A stretch of DNA of 19,239 nucleotides from an uncultured Flavobacteriales bacterium (lineage in GTDB: Bacteria > Bacteroidota > Bacteroidia > Flavobacteriales > UBA1820), in NCBI GenBank assembly GCA_902478645.1, contig CABSLV010000031.1, positions 1 through 19,239 of the forward strand, read 5' to 3'. A program made the translations under genes and the position numbers. The notes under the pieces were generated by a model. The model was not told the DNA's origin. It saw only the letters and a program-made list of their open reading frames with translations, and did no database searches. Shown here in pieces: positions 1 through 8,360 of the stretch (positions within the stretch are counted from its first letter, which is position 1; the number at the start of each line of letters is the position of its first letter).

Positions 1-47
1 CCCCGCCGCTCTTTTGTTTGCACGCATCTGTGGTTGTTTGTCCGGGA

Positions 48-2765
48 TCAATCCCTGCTTTCTGTGTTGAGCGAAGGTAGTTCGCCGCCATCCTGAAGCC
101 CTTTCATGCGTTTGTCCTTGAATTTCATTTCGGCAAAACGGTACGAAAGGCTGAAATTGACGATGCGGGAAGTAGCCGTGTTGTTGTTGAACAGTACGAA
201 GTCTGTTCCGTAGGTAGTCCCCCGGGAGGCCATCGTGTTGAAGAGGTCTTGGACGCGGATGCTCAGCGAGAGCCGATCTTTTAAGAAGTCCTGCGAAGCT
301 CCGAGGTCGGCTGTGAACGATCCCGAGGAGGTGCCTTGCAGAGTAGTACGCGGGGCTGAGTAACGGATCCCGAATTGGACGCGGGTCCCGGTATGGGATA
401 TGTTGAAACTGTTGCGCCACCGCAGTGAGAAGTCGTTGGATGAACGGATATAGTCGTCGCGCTCGGGGATGTCTTTCTGGTTGTAGTAATAGTTCATGCT
501 CAAGGTTGTATTCCACCACTTAACCGGGCGGTAAGTGGCGTGGAGATTCAACCCCATTGTATATTGCGAACCGATGTTGATAGTGGTTGTGTAGAGCGTT
601 CCGGGTTCGGTTTTGTCGGGGTCTACGGGATTCTCACGCTGGGTAACCCGCTGCATGGTGTTGGTGGAATTGCGGAAGAAGTACGAGAGGTTGAAGAAAC
701 CTTTGTTGCCGATCGAGCGGGAGTATTTCAACTCAATGGAGTTGGTGAAGGAAGGATCAAGGTACGGGTTGCCGATGGTTACGTACAGCGGGTCGGTAAA
801 GCGGGGGGTAGGGTTAAGATTCCGGCTGTTGGGACGGCCTACCCGGCGCGAATAGTTCAGAACGATGTCATTGCTTCCGCCGAACTTGTACATCAGGAAA
901 ACGGACGGATATACCTCGAAGTAATCCCGGTCGATCTTTACGTCCTCGTCCTTGACATAGACGATGTTCCCGTTGTCGTTCTTCATGCCCAGACCGTGCA
1001 TGGTGTAGAGCGTTTCTTCGGCACGCAGTCCGACCTGGAACGAGAAGTTTTTGATCGAGCGGCTGTAGGTAGCATACAGACTATAGATCTGCTGGCTGTA
1101 CTTGAAGTGATTGGACCGGTCCATATCCGGTTGGGTGCCCAGTGCGGGGTCGTCGAGGAATTCCTGGAAATAGAAATACGGAGTGTCGCGCCACAACATA
1201 TCGGCCCGTCCGCCGACTTCGAATTTGTACTTCCCGCGGACTTCCTTGGTGTAGTCGGCACTCAAGGTAAACTCTTTGTTGTTTTCCTCGCTGTTCGAGC
1301 GGTCCAGCGTGTTGGCTTCGGTGGAGGTGTTTCCCAAGCGGTTTTCGATCAAGCTGTTTTGCTGGGAGTTGGAGGTCTCGAAGTTGGCGTCGATGATCAG
1401 GTTTTCGGTGGCTGAGTAGTCCCGCCGGAAAGTCAGGCTGTTGCGGAGAGTATTCCGCTTGGTTGTCCCGTCGGAATTCCGGTAGCGGTTGAAGTAGTCG
1501 TCGAGTTGGCCGGCGTACTGTTCGACGAGCTGTTGGGCGATCTCCTTGCTCAATTGGTCTTTCTCTACCTCGAGCGGAAGGAAATAGGAGTACGATTCGC
1601 TCAGATTGTTGTTGGTCGAGGGAGAATAGTTCATCGAGTAGGACAAGGCCGTCCTTTTGTTGGGCAGATAGTCGATCCCGGCACTCAATCGGTGGGAATT
1701 CATCGAGTTTTGCTGGCGGGTAATCTGGTAATTCAGATAGGGGTCCGGATACAGAGCCGAGGTGTTGTAATTGCCTCGGTAGGTTTCTCCGGTGTCATCC
1801 CGCGAACTGTACCGGAAGTTGTAGTTGGCATAGACCATTATTTTTCCATAATAATAGCCCAAGTTCACACCCCCGTTCCATTTGTTGCGGGTGTCCACGC
1901 CTACGCGTGTGGAGAAATTCAAACCGTAGAGCAGGCCTTTCTTGGTGATGATGTTGATGATACCGGCGTCCCCGTCCGGGTCTTGTTTGGCCGAAGGGTT
2001 GGTGATCAACTCGATCTTGTTGATGGCATCGGCCGGGAGCGACTCAATGAGGTCCTGTACCGACATGTTGGTGGGACGGTTGTCCAGCAGTACGCGCACG
2101 TTTTCCGAGCCGCGCATCGAGACATTGCCGTCGAAGTCCACATCGACCATCGGGAGGTTTTCGAATACGTCGCGGGCGCTGGCTCCTGCCGTCAGCAGAT
2201 CTTTGCCCACATTGACTACCTGTTTGTCGATGTGGTTTTCGATGGTCGTTACGTCGGCGACCACGACTACGTCGTTGAGCAGATTGATATTTTCTTTCAG
2301 GACGATCGTACCAATGTCCTTAGTCCGGTTGTTGGAGGAGAGGGTAAAGGTAGGGCTGACGTATTCGCTGAAGCCGATAAAAGTGACCTTGACCAAGTAG
2401 TCTCCCGCCGGGAGTTGTTTGATGTTGAATTTCCCTTTGATGTTGGAGATGCTTCCGGTGATCACTTTCTGGGTTTTGGCGTCGATCACAGCGATCGTGG
2501 CATATTCGAAAGGAACGTTGTTCTCGTCGGTGATGGTGCCGGTAATAGAACCTATTTTCGGTCCGGAGGTTTTGCTTGTTTCTGCATCGTCGGCCAGGAG
2601 TTGCCGGTTGGGATTTTCCGTTTGGCCAGGTCGTTCTCCACCCCTGCCTCCTCCCGGGGGGCGTCCTGGGCCGAATCCGCCGCCGGGACCTCCACCGAAT
2701 TGCGCCCAAAGGCTGATGGAACACATCAAAAGGAACAGGGTGAGCAGGTGTCTGGTTGTTTTCAT
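48..2765 (-). CDS. Outer membrane beta-barrel (TonB-dependent receptor-like) protein
   Basis: The 905-residue protein is probably an outer-membrane barrel that imports an unidentified ligand. Visible order: signal peptide (about 1-21, hydrophobic LLTLFLLMCSISLW then AQ); a Gly/Pro/Arg-rich linker (about 23-48); a CarboxypepD_reg-like beta-sandwich (about 72-157, starting GSITGTITDENNVPFEYA); a plug-like domain (about 165-280, with VRVLLDNRP and INKIELITNPSAK); then a long barrel rich in aromatic, alternating strands. The last strand-like segment, VNFSLSYRF, is followed by a charged tail of about 28 residues, so the barrel signal is not at the extreme C-terminus. The layout fits the PF14905-type outer membrane beta-barrel family better than SusC. 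No SusD partner or substrate enzyme is adjacent, so the ligand cannot be inferred. The start is the ATG directly before the signal peptide. No convincing TAnnTTTG box was found upstream. Confidence 0.88.
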   Translation of the reverse strand: MKTTRHLLTLFLLMCSISLWAQFGGGPGGGFGPGRPPGGGRGGERPGQTENPNRQLLADDAETSKTSGPKIGSITGTITDENNVPFEYATIAVIDAKTQKVITGSISNIKGKFNIKQLPAGDYLVKVTFIGFSEYVSPTFTLSSNNRTKDIGTIVLKENINLLNDVVVVADVTTIENHIDKQVVNVGKDLLTAGASARDVFENLPMVDVDFDGNVSMRGSENVRVLLDNRPTNMSVQDLIESLPADAINKIELITNPSAKQDPDGDAGIINIITKKGLLYGLNFSTRVGVDTRNKWNGGVNLGYYYGKIMVYANYNFRYSSRDDTGETYRGNYNTSALYPDPYLNYQITRQQNSMNSHRLSAGIDYLPNKRTALSYSMNYSPSTNNNLSESYSYFLPLEVEKDQLSKEIAQQLVEQYAGQLDDYFNRYRNSDGTTKRNTLRNSLTFRRDYSATENLIIDANFETSNSQQNSLIENRLGNTSTEANTLDRSNSEENNKEFTLSADYTKEVRGKYKFEVGGRADMLWRDTPYFYFQEFLDDPALGTQPDMDRSNHFKYSQQIYSLYATYSRSIKNFSFQVGLRAEETLYTMHGLGMKNDNGNIVYVKDEDVKIDRDYFEVYPSVFLMYKFGGSNDIVLNYSRRVGRPNSRNLNPTPRFTDPLYVTIGNPYLDPSFTNSIELKYSRSIGNKGFFNLSYFFRNSTNTMQRVTQRENPVDPDKTEPGTLYTTTINIGSQYTMGLNLHATYRPVKWWNTTLSMNYYYNQKDIPERDDYIRSSNDFSLRWRNSFNISHTGTRVQFGIRYSAPRTTLQGTSSGSFTADLGASQDFLKDRLSLSIRVQDLFNTMASRGTTYGTDFVLFNNNTATSRIVNFSLSYRFAEMKFKDKRMKGLQDGGELPSLNTESRD

Positions 2766-2854
2766 TGCTCCGAATGGAAATAGGGATGATGAGGATATGA
2801 ATTAAAATCGTTATTGATAAGACGGGAAAAGGCGGAAAAGGTTTAAGTCTTTGC

Positions 2855-2892
2855 AAAAAAAACCGGAGCGATGCATACAAGCATCGCTCCGG
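2855..2892 (-). terminator. Rho-independent terminator of dnaN
   Basis: A perfect 12-bp stem (2863-2874 CCGGAGCGATGC paired with 2881-2892) has a 6-base loop. On the minus strand it is followed by eight T (2855-2862). It lies 34 bases past the dnaN stop, so it separates dnaN from the downstream receptor gene. Confidence 0.93.
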
Positions 2893-2926
2893 GAGGGTAT
2901 TGTTGGTTTATTTTCGATTTTCGGGA

Positions 2927-4057
2927 TCAGTTGCCCAGGATTACCGGCATGACCAGCATGGTGATCTGTTCGCCTTCGTTGGATTCCAGCGGGCGAAGGA
3001 TTCCGGCACGGTTGGGTTTGGACATATCGATGGTTACTTCCTTGCTTTCCAGGTTGGCCAGCATTTCGGAGAGGAAGCGGGAGTTGAAGCCGATGTCCAT
3101 CCGTTCCCCCCGGTACGAGCAGGGGATTTTTTCGTCGGCGCGTTTGCCTTCATCGTTGTCCTCGGCCGAGATGACCACTTCCGCCGGGCTGAGGCTCAGG
3201 CGGGTCTGGTGCGTGGTCTTGTTGGAGAAAAGCGCGATACGCCGCAGGGAACTCATGAAACTCAACCGGTCGATCAACAGTTGGTTGGGGTTGTCCTTGG
3301 GGATGACGGCCTCGTAGTTGGGGTATTTCCCGTCGATCAGGCGGCATATCAGCACGATGTCGTCCGCTTCGAAACGCGCGTTGGTGCGGTTGAAGGTGAT
3401 GGTTACGTCGGTGGCCAGTCCCGAGAAAATGTTTTTAAGGATATTCAGCGGTTTTTTGGGCATGATGAATTCCACCGGAACGGGGCTGGTGATGTCTTCG
3501 CGGACGTATTTGACCAGTTTGTGTGCGTCGGTGGCTACGAACACCAGGCCTTCCGGGGTAAATTTGAACAAGACGCCCGACATCACGGGGCGCATGTCGT
3601 CATTGCCGGTGGCAAAGATCGTTTTTTGGATGGCCGTAGCCAGGATTTCCGAGGTAACGACCGTTTGGGTGACGTCTTCCAGGGCCGGCAGGACGGGGTA
3701 GTCGTCGGCATCCTCGTAGGGGAGGTCGCAATTTCCTTCGTTGTCGGTGGTTCCGTAGTTGATCTTGAGCAGGTGTTCCTGTTCGCGGGCAACGAAGGTG
3801 AGCGGCTGTTCGGGGAAGGTCTTGAGGATTTCGGCGAGCATCTTGGCCGGGACGGCGATCTTGCCCGAGGATTGGCCGTCCACGTCGATGGTGGAGGTCA
3901 TCGTGGTTTCCATGTCCGAAGCCGAGATGGTGAGCCGGCCGTTTTTCTGTTCGAACAGCAGGTTGTCGAGAATGGGAAGGGCGCTGTTGGAGCTTATGAT
4001 TCCGCTCAAGGTGTTTACTGTGCGCATCAGTACCGAGCTGGAGACTGTGAATTCCAT
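2927..4057 (-). CDS. dnaN: DNA polymerase III subunit beta (sliding clamp)
   Basis: This 376-residue protein is the ring-shaped processivity clamp that holds DNA polymerase III on DNA in the cytoplasm and docks other replication and repair proteins. Its length is normal for the family. The N-terminus (MEFTVSSSVLMRTVNTLSG, then SNSALPILDNLLFE) and the C-terminus (ITMLVMPVILGN, forming part of the partner-binding cleft) are typical, and three clamp domains of roughly 120 residues fit the length. The ATG start has a well-formed promoter upstream and a strong terminator follows the stop, so it appears to be transcribed alone. It diverges from the DUF4294 gene, and the two share a short control region. 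There is no dnaA or origin-like sequence nearby. Confidence 0.97.
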   Translation of the reverse strand: MEFTVSSSVLMRTVNTLSGIISSNSALPILDNLLFEQKNGRLTISASDMETTMTSTIDVDGQSSGKIAVPAKMLAEILKTFPEQPLTFVAREQEHLLKINYGTTDNEGNCDLPYEDADDYPVLPALEDVTQTVVTSEILATAIQKTIFATGNDDMRPVMSGVLFKFTPEGLVFVATDAHKLVKYVREDITSPVPVEFIMPKKPLNILKNIFSGLATDVTITFNRTNARFEADDIVLICRLIDGKYPNYEAVIPKDNPNQLLIDRLSFMSSLRRIALFSNKTTHQTRLSLSPAEVVISAEDNDEGKRADEKIPCSYRGERMDIGFNSRFLSEMLANLESKEVTIDMSKPNRAGILRPLESNEGEQITMLVMPVILGN

Positions 4058-4091
4058 ATTCGTGATATTTCGTGTTTGTGTTCCGATATTC

Positions 4092-4122
4092 CAAAGATAG
4101 GGAAAAGGTGCGGGGGTGCAAA
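4092..4122 (-). promoter_or_regulatory. Bacteroidota-type promoter of dnaN
   Basis: Reading the minus strand, TTTG (4119-4122) is followed by 19 bases and TATCTTTG (4092-4099), an exact match to the Bacteroidota primary-sigma consensus TTTG-N19..21-TAnnTTTG. Transcription should start a few bases past 4092, giving a leader of roughly 30 bases to the dnaN ATG. Confidence 0.8.
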
Positions 4123-4163
4123 AAAATTGCGTTATTTTTCCCCTGCGTAGCAGGATAAATGCC

Positions 4164-4171
4164 TATCTTTC
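4164..4171 (+). promoter_or_regulatory. Possible -7 box of the DUF4294 gene
   Basis: TATCTTTC resembles the -7 box TAnnTTTG with a final C. I see no good -33 box at 19-21 bases. It lies 22 bases before the ATG at 4194 and downstream of the earlier in-frame GTG at 4116, which supports the ATG as the start. Confidence 0.4.
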
Positions 4172-4193
4172 GCCGGTAATACCGCATGGACTG

Positions 4194-5012
4194 ATGAGTA
4201 CTTGTCGGCGAAATATCCGTTTAAACCCGTTGGCTGCCGCCTTTTCGACGGCGGCGCTCCTGGCGTGTGCCTGTGTGTCGGCACAGGGACAGGTCCCGCC
4301 ACCGCCTTCCGGGGTGCCGGCTCGGGAGTTTTCACCGCAGGCACAGGCTATGCCGCCCTTGGAGCCGGATACTTTGTTTCCCGGGGTGCAGCTTTCCGAT
4401 GTGATCGTGATGGGCAACTATGCGCCGATGGCTTACGAGGACTATTGGCGGATCAAGCGCCGCATCAAGAAGGTATGGCCGTATGCGGTATTGGCTTCGC
4501 AGTACCTGCACGAGATGGACAGTTTGCGGGGCGAGATGTCCGAGCGGAAGTTCCGCAAGGAGGTGGATCGTCGGCAGAAGGAGTTGTTCGACAATTTTTC
4601 CGGAATTCTCAAGAAATTTTCCCGCAGCGAAGGAAAGATCCTGATCAAACTGGTGTATCGCCAGACGGGGATTTCGACCTACGATATTGCGCGGGATCTG
4701 AAAAGCGGTTTCAAGGCTTTCTGGTGGAATGCGTCGGCAGCGATGTTCTCCCTTTCGCTCAAGGACGAGTACGATCCTCGGCTTTACCCCGATGATTATG
4801 TGATCGAAAGGATCCTCCGCGAGTGCTTTTCCGATGGAGAACTTCCGATATATCCTTCGTACAACGAATTCATATCTCCTTTTTATTACCGGAAAGTGGA
4901 ACAGGATATTGCCCGCGACCAACACCTCCGTCAAGAGATGGAGAAATTGGAAAAGAAACGCACCCGGCAGTTGAAAAAGCAGGAACGCCGTGATGAACGC
5001 GCGATGCGGTAA
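4194..5012 (+). CDS. DUF4294 family exported protein
   Basis: A 272-residue protein of a Bacteroidota-specific domain family (DUF4294) whose function is unknown to me. It opens with a signal sequence (about 1-30: basic MSTCRRNIR, then LAAAFSTAALLACACVSA). A lipobox-like LLAC occurs inside it, so it may be either a lipoprotein or cleaved after SAQG. A proline-rich stretch follows. The conserved domain spans roughly 68-235, with YEDYWRIKRRIKKVWPYA, IKLVYRQTG and FKAFWWN. The last 40 residues are very charged and probably helical (KLEKKRTRQLKKQERRDER). An in-frame GTG at 4116 would add 26 residues but lies upstream of the likely -7 box and would hide the signal peptide, so I chose the ATG at 4194. 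The gene diverges from dnaN and converges on fabH. Confidence 0.82.
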   Translation: MSTCRRNIRLNPLAAAFSTAALLACACVSAQGQVPPPPSGVPAREFSPQAQAMPPLEPDTLFPGVQLSDVIVMGNYAPMAYEDYWRIKRRIKKVWPYAVLASQYLHEMDSLRGEMSERKFRKEVDRRQKELFDNFSGILKKFSRSEGKILIKLVYRQTGISTYDIARDLKSGFKAFWWNASAAMFSLSLKDEYDPRLYPDDYVIERILRECFSDGELPIYPSYNEFISPFYYRKVEQDIARDQHLRQEMEKLEKKRTRQLKKQERRDERAMR

Positions 5013-5080
5013 GAACGGAACGCAGAGGAGGGGGATGAGGCTTTCGTGTTGCGAAAGAAAGGTCCCCGGAGAACATGCAC

Positions 5081-5116
5081 AAAAAACCGGGCGGAGGATT
5101 CCGCCCGGTTTTTTGT
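5081..5116. terminator. Bidirectional terminator between DUF4294 gene and fabH
   Basis: A 9-bp GC stem (CCGGGCGGA 5087-5095 with TCCGCCCGG 5100-5108) and GGAT loop is flanked by six A on the left and six T on the right. Each strand therefore sees a stem followed by a T-run, as expected for a shared terminator between convergent genes. Confidence 0.9.
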
Positions 5117-5138
5117 CGTTATTATCTTCTTCGAAGGA

Positions 5139-6128
5139 TCAGTAATCCCAAGTCAAGTACATCGACCCCCAGGTAAATCCGCCTCCGAAGGTCGTCAAAA
5201 GCAGTTTGTCGCCTTTCTTGAGTGTCTTTTCAAAGTCCCAGAGCAGCAGCGGCAGCGTTCCGTCGGTCGTGTTGCCGTAGCGTTCGATGTTGACCAGCAC
5301 CTTTTCTTTGGGCAGCCCCAGGTGTTCGGTGACCGATTCGATAATGCGCAGGTTGGCCTGGTGGGGCAGCAGATAGTCGATCTGCGAAGCGTCGAGGCCA
5401 CAGGCGTTGAGTACGTTTTGGCTGGCCTCGCACATGTTGGTGACGGCATAGCGGTAAACGGCGCGGCCATCCTGGTGGACGTATTGTCCGCCGAAGGCGG
5501 TGTTTTCAGCCGTCGGGGGATTGATCGAACCGCCGACGTCGATGCGCAGGTATTCCCGCCCTGCTCCGTCGCAGCGCAGGTAGGAGTGCTCGATGCCGAA
5601 GCCGTTGCGGGAGGGTTCTACCAGTACGGCGGCTGCTCCGTCGCCGAACAGGATGCAGGTGGCTCGGTCCAGCGGGTCGATGATGGTGGACATCTTGTCT
5701 CCGCCGATGACCAGGACCTTCTTGCACCGTCCCGATTCCACGAAGTTGGCAGCGGTAAACAGGGCCGAGATAAAGCCCGAGCAAGCGGCGACCAGATCCA
5801 TGGCAAAAGCATTGGTGGCACCGATGCGTGAGGCTACGTAAGCGGCGGTGTTGGCTACCGGATAGTCCGGGGTGATGGTGCAGACCAGTACGCCGTCGAT
5901 AGTGGCGGGGTCGCAGGCACTTTTGCGCAGCAGGTCTTCTGCGGCGCGGATGCACAAATGGGAGGTCCCCAGGGTGGGGTCGGTGAGGATGCGGCGCTCC
6001 TTGATGCCGGTACGGGTGGTGATCCACTCGTCAGAAGTATCTACGCGGCGGCTGATTTCTTCGTTGGTCAGAATGTAGTCCGGAACAAAACCTCCTACGG
6101 CCGAGATGGCGGCTTTTATTTTCTCCAT
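5139..6128 (-). CDS. fabH: Beta-ketoacyl-ACP synthase III
   Basis: This 329-residue cytoplasmic enzyme condenses an acyl-CoA primer with malonyl-ACP to start fatty-acid synthesis. The full catalytic triad is visible: Cys116 in DLVAACSGF, His256 in LLPHQAN and Asn286 in RYGNTTDG. The C-terminal TFGGGFTWGSMYLTWDY and the length are normal. It lies behind yceD-rpmF in the same direction, a common arrangement in bacteria, but plsX, often found between rpmF and fabH, is absent. A terminator hairpin after rpmF suggests fabH has its own promoter in the 129-base gap (6129-6254). The best box I see there is TTCCTTTG on the minus strand, which is only a partial -7 match. In this phylum the enzyme would be expected to help set straight- versus branched-chain primer use; the substrate cannot be read from sequence. 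Confidence 0.96.
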   Translation of the reverse strand: MEKIKAAISAVGGFVPDYILTNEEISRRVDTSDEWITTRTGIKERRILTDPTLGTSHLCIRAAEDLLRKSACDPATIDGVLVCTITPDYPVANTAAYVASRIGATNAFAMDLVAACSGFISALFTAANFVESGRCKKVLVIGGDKMSTIIDPLDRATCILFGDGAAAVLVEPSRNGFGIEHSYLRCDGAGREYLRIDVGGSINPPTAENTAFGGQYVHQDGRAVYRYAVTNMCEASQNVLNACGLDASQIDYLLPHQANLRIIESVTEHLGLPKEKVLVNIERYGNTTDGTLPLLLWDFEKTLKKGDKLLLTTFGGGFTWGSMYLTWDY

Positions 6129-6254
6129 GGGTTTCGGGCTATGTGTGTTTTTTCTGTAAATTGTTTTTCGTTTTGTTTGGGCAAAGGAACAAAATCCCGC
6201 CTAGGAAATAGAGGCGGATTGAGCGGATTTATTGGCCGTTTTTTCTCCTTGAAA

Positions 6255-6301
6255 GAAAAAACACACTCTCTGGGCGAAGTCGCCTGCGCCAGAAAGTGTG
6301 T
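6255..6301 (-). terminator. Rho-independent terminator after rpmF
   Basis: Arms 6261-6273 and 6289-6301 pair over 13 positions with one mismatch and enclose a GC-rich loop. On the minus strand the stem is followed by six T (6255-6260). It ends the yceD-rpmF unit before fabH. Confidence 0.82.
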
Positions 6302-6359
6302 GAGATTCGCGTCGTTTTCACGGCTGCGATCGGAAAACCCTTGTCGAGTCGGATAGGAC

Positions 6360-6557
6360 TTAGGCTTTCTCGGGTTCGCTCTTGTCGATAACGACCTTGC
6401 CGCGGTAGTACAATTTGCCTTCGTGCCAGTAGGCGCGGTGCGAAAGGTGAGCCTGTCCGGTTACCGGGCAAATCGAAATCTGCTGTGCTACTGCATGGTG
6501 ATGCGAGCGTCTTTTGTCTCTGCGGGTGGAACCCTGGCGTCTTTTAGGATGTGCCAT
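6360..6557 (-). CDS. rpmF: 50S ribosomal protein L32, zinc-free form
   Basis: A 65-residue basic protein of the large ribosomal subunit. The N-terminus MAHPKRRQGSTRRDKRRSHH is diagnostic of L32. Zinc-binding L32 has two Cys pairs in the middle; here only Cys30 (ISICPVTGQAHLSHRAYW) remains, so this is a Cys-minus (zinc-independent) form, a known alternative among Bacteroidota. The gene starts 24 bases after the yceD stop and is surely co-transcribed with it; a terminator follows. The yceD-rpmF pairing is one of the most conserved small operons in bacteria and supports both calls. Confidence 0.96.
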   Translation of the reverse strand: MAHPKRRQGSTRRDKRRSHHHAVAQQISICPVTGQAHLSHRAYWHEGKLYYRGKVVIDKSEPEKA

Positions 6558-6581
6558 TTTTGTATTTCGGTTTTATCGTAT

Positions 6582-7091
6582 TTAACTTTTAATGTCTTTC
6601 AATTTTTCCCAGCGCGGATCAACCGTCTGTTCCGTAGGTTCGGGACTCGAACTGGCTTTCGGAGCGGCGAGTTTGCCCGACAGATAGTCGGGATGGTAGC
6701 GCTTTTGCGGGATGTTCAGCACGATCATTTCGTAGATGTACTGTCCGAGATTCAGTTCGGTCTCTCCCACGGGCAACAGGATGATCTCGTCGTCCTGGCT
6801 CGTCCCTTCGCCTTGCTTGATCACGCGGTGGTCCGTCCCTTGCACCGGCAGGCGAAATTCCTCGCCAGTAGCGTCGCACGGAGTAAGCACATCGCCCTGA
6901 AAGGCAAGGGACAACTCCATCAGGTTCGTCCGTTTGGTCAGTTCCGCCCGAACATCGATCCGGGCATCGGTCCACGAGTCCACGTAACCGAAATGATCGA
7001 AAAGCTCCTGTCCCACATGGTACTCGAACGTGTGGACTCCGGGTGCCAGCCCGGAAAAGGAGATCCGATATTCTTTCAACGCGTCTTTCAC
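6582..7091 (-). CDS. yceD: YceD/DUF177 family protein
   Basis: A 169-residue cytoplasmic protein of the YceD (DUF177) family. Members are linked to ribosomal RNA or large-subunit accumulation and almost always sit directly before rpmF, as here. Visible features: N-terminal beta-rich part, LTPCDATGEEFRLPV (about 69-83) where many homologs carry paired cysteines (only one Cys here), an acidic loop, then the helix LGQYIYEMIVLNIPQKRYHP (about 115-134) and the conserved C-terminal DPRWEKLKDI (158-167). The molecular activity is not settled for Bacteroidota. A TACCTTTG promoter box lies 35 bases upstream, so the pair is transcribed independently of pdxA. Confidence 0.9.
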   Translation of the reverse strand: MKDALKEYRISFSGLAPGVHTFEYHVGQELFDHFGYVDSWTDARIDVRAELTKRTNLMELSLAFQGDVLTPCDATGEEFRLPVQGTDHRVIKQGEGTSQDDEIILLPVGETELNLGQYIYEMIVLNIPQKRYHPDYLSGKLAAPKASSSPEPTEQTVDPRWEKLKDIKS

Positions 7092-7126
7092 TTCCGATGA
7101 AATTTTCCGGTTACCTTACGGGAGGG

Positions 7127-7158
7127 CAAAGGTAACAATATTATCGGAAAAAAACAGA
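7127..7158 (-). promoter_or_regulatory. Promoter of yceD-rpmF
   Basis: On the minus strand TCTG (7155-7158), 20 bases, then TACCTTTG (7127-7134) fits the Bacteroidota pattern with one mismatch in the -33 box. An 8-bp inverted repeat (GTTACCTT at 7110-7117 and AAGGTAAC at 7129-7136) overlaps the -7 box and could be an operator or leader hairpin; that part is speculative. Confidence 0.62.
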
Positions 7159-7177
7159 AAATAACGGATTTTTAATA

Positions 7178-8269
7178 TCAGTCCTCCACGTGGTTGATGT
7201 CGATGTCTTCATCTTCGCCTTCGTGGGCATCGGCTCCACGGCGTGTGCGGAGCGGATTTTGGGTCATGGTACGGTACAGGCTGCGGTTGCGCAGGATGTC
7301 GATGGCTCGATAGACGGCAGCCCGCATCGAACTTTCGTCGGCCAAGCCTTTTCCGGCTATATCGTAGGCCGTGCCGTGGTCCGGCGAGGTGCGCACCCTG
7401 GACAGTCCGGCCGTGAAATTGACCCCGTCCTCGAAGGCAATGGTCTTGAAGGGGATCAGTCCTTGGTCGTGATACATGGCCAGCAAGCCGTCGAAACGGG
7501 TGTAGGCTCCGCTGCCGAAAAACCCGTCCGAGGAATAAGGCCCGAAGACGTAATGTCCTCCGTCGAACAGGCGGGCGATGGTCGGGGCGATCAGTTGGCT
7601 GTCCGTGGTACCGATCACGCCTTCGTCCCCGTTGTGCGGGTCGAGTCCCAGTACGGCGATCCGAGGACTGTGGATGCAAAAATCTTCTTTCAGAGAACGT
7701 TCCATCTGGGTCAGGCGCTTTTCCAGCAGCGAGGCCGTGATGTGTTCGGTAACCTGTGCCAGGGAGATGTGGCCCGTAGCTACGGCGATCTTCAGACGGT
7801 CGGAGACCAGGAACATGAGCGGTTCCCCGCCCAGTTGTGCAGCCAGGTATTCGGTGTGGCCGGGAAAGGCGAAGTCTTCCCGTTGGATGTTTTTCTTGTT
7901 GATCGGGGCGGTAACCAGCGCGTCGATGAGTCCTTCCTTGAGGGCTTGCGTGGCTGCCGAAAGCGAGGAGAAAGCCAGTCGGCCGCCTTCCTCGGTTTCC
8001 TGCCCGGGGGTGATCACGGGGGCGTCTTCCCACAGGTTGACGATGTTGAGTTTCCCGGGGATGACTTCAGCCGGCGAATCGATGCCCACGAAGGGGAGGT
8101 CGCTGCCCAGGGCTTTTTTGTAGAAGGAAATCAGCCGGCTCGAACCGAAGACTACCGGGGTGCATAGTTCGAGCATCGCCGGGTTGTCGAAGGTCTTGAT
8201 GATCACTTCCGGACCGACGCCGTTGATGTCGCCGGTGGAGAGGCCTATGACGGGTTTGTTGTTTGCCAT
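7178..8269 (-). CDS. pdxA: 4-hydroxythreonine-4-phosphate dehydrogenase
   Basis: A 363-residue enzyme of the DXP-dependent pyridoxal phosphate pathway. It oxidises 4-phosphohydroxy-threonine with NAD to a product that PdxJ condenses. The metal-binding histidines of the family are present: His167 (VATGH), His212 (LDPHNGDEG) and His267 (AMYHDQGLIPFK); so are the substrate-binding FPGHTE (His138) and the ending SPDHGTAYDIAGKG. The open frame extends 44 codons further upstream, but that stretch contains the promoter and a palindromic repeat, and MANNKPVIGLSTGD is the normal PdxA start. The last 20 or so residues are a very acidic tail (GEDEDIDINHVED), longer than in E. coli. No pdxJ is nearby. 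Confidence 0.96.
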   Translation of the reverse strand: MANNKPVIGLSTGDINGVGPEVIIKTFDNPAMLELCTPVVFGSSRLISFYKKALGSDLPFVGIDSPAEVIPGKLNIVNLWEDAPVITPGQETEEGGRLAFSSLSAATQALKEGLIDALVTAPINKKNIQREDFAFPGHTEYLAAQLGGEPLMFLVSDRLKIAVATGHISLAQVTEHITASLLEKRLTQMERSLKEDFCIHSPRIAVLGLDPHNGDEGVIGTTDSQLIAPTIARLFDGGHYVFGPYSSDGFFGSGAYTRFDGLLAMYHDQGLIPFKTIAFEDGVNFTAGLSRVRTSPDHGTAYDIAGKGLADESSMRAAVYRAIDILRNRSLYRTMTQNPLRTRRGADAHEGEDEDIDINHVED

Positions 8270-8328
8270 ACGAAAGAGTGTGTATTTCAGTCGGAGTACT
8301 GATCCGCAACAAGGGGGATCGTGCTGCG

Positions 8329-8360
8329 CAAATATAGCGAAAGGCGAGCGCAGCGGCAAA
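8329..8360 (-). promoter_or_regulatory. Promoter of pdxA, inside a palindromic repeat
   Basis: On the minus strand TTTG (8357-8360), 20 bases, then TATATTTG (8329-8336) is an exact consensus Bacteroidota promoter. Transcription would start about 55 bases before the ATG at 8269. The whole promoter lies within copy 1 of the 84-bp repeat. Confidence 0.75.

Noticed and set aside
1..47. Feature at the left edge
   Set aside because: Only 47 bases beyond the receptor stop codon; no terminator or gene can be supported.
4116..4193. GTG start of the DUF4294 gene
   Set aside because: It would place 26 residues before a clear signal peptide and lies upstream of the likely promoter box.
6129..6254. plsX or a small gene between fabH and the rpmF terminator
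   Set aside because: The gap is about 125 bases with no frame of useful size; plsX is simply not in this cluster.
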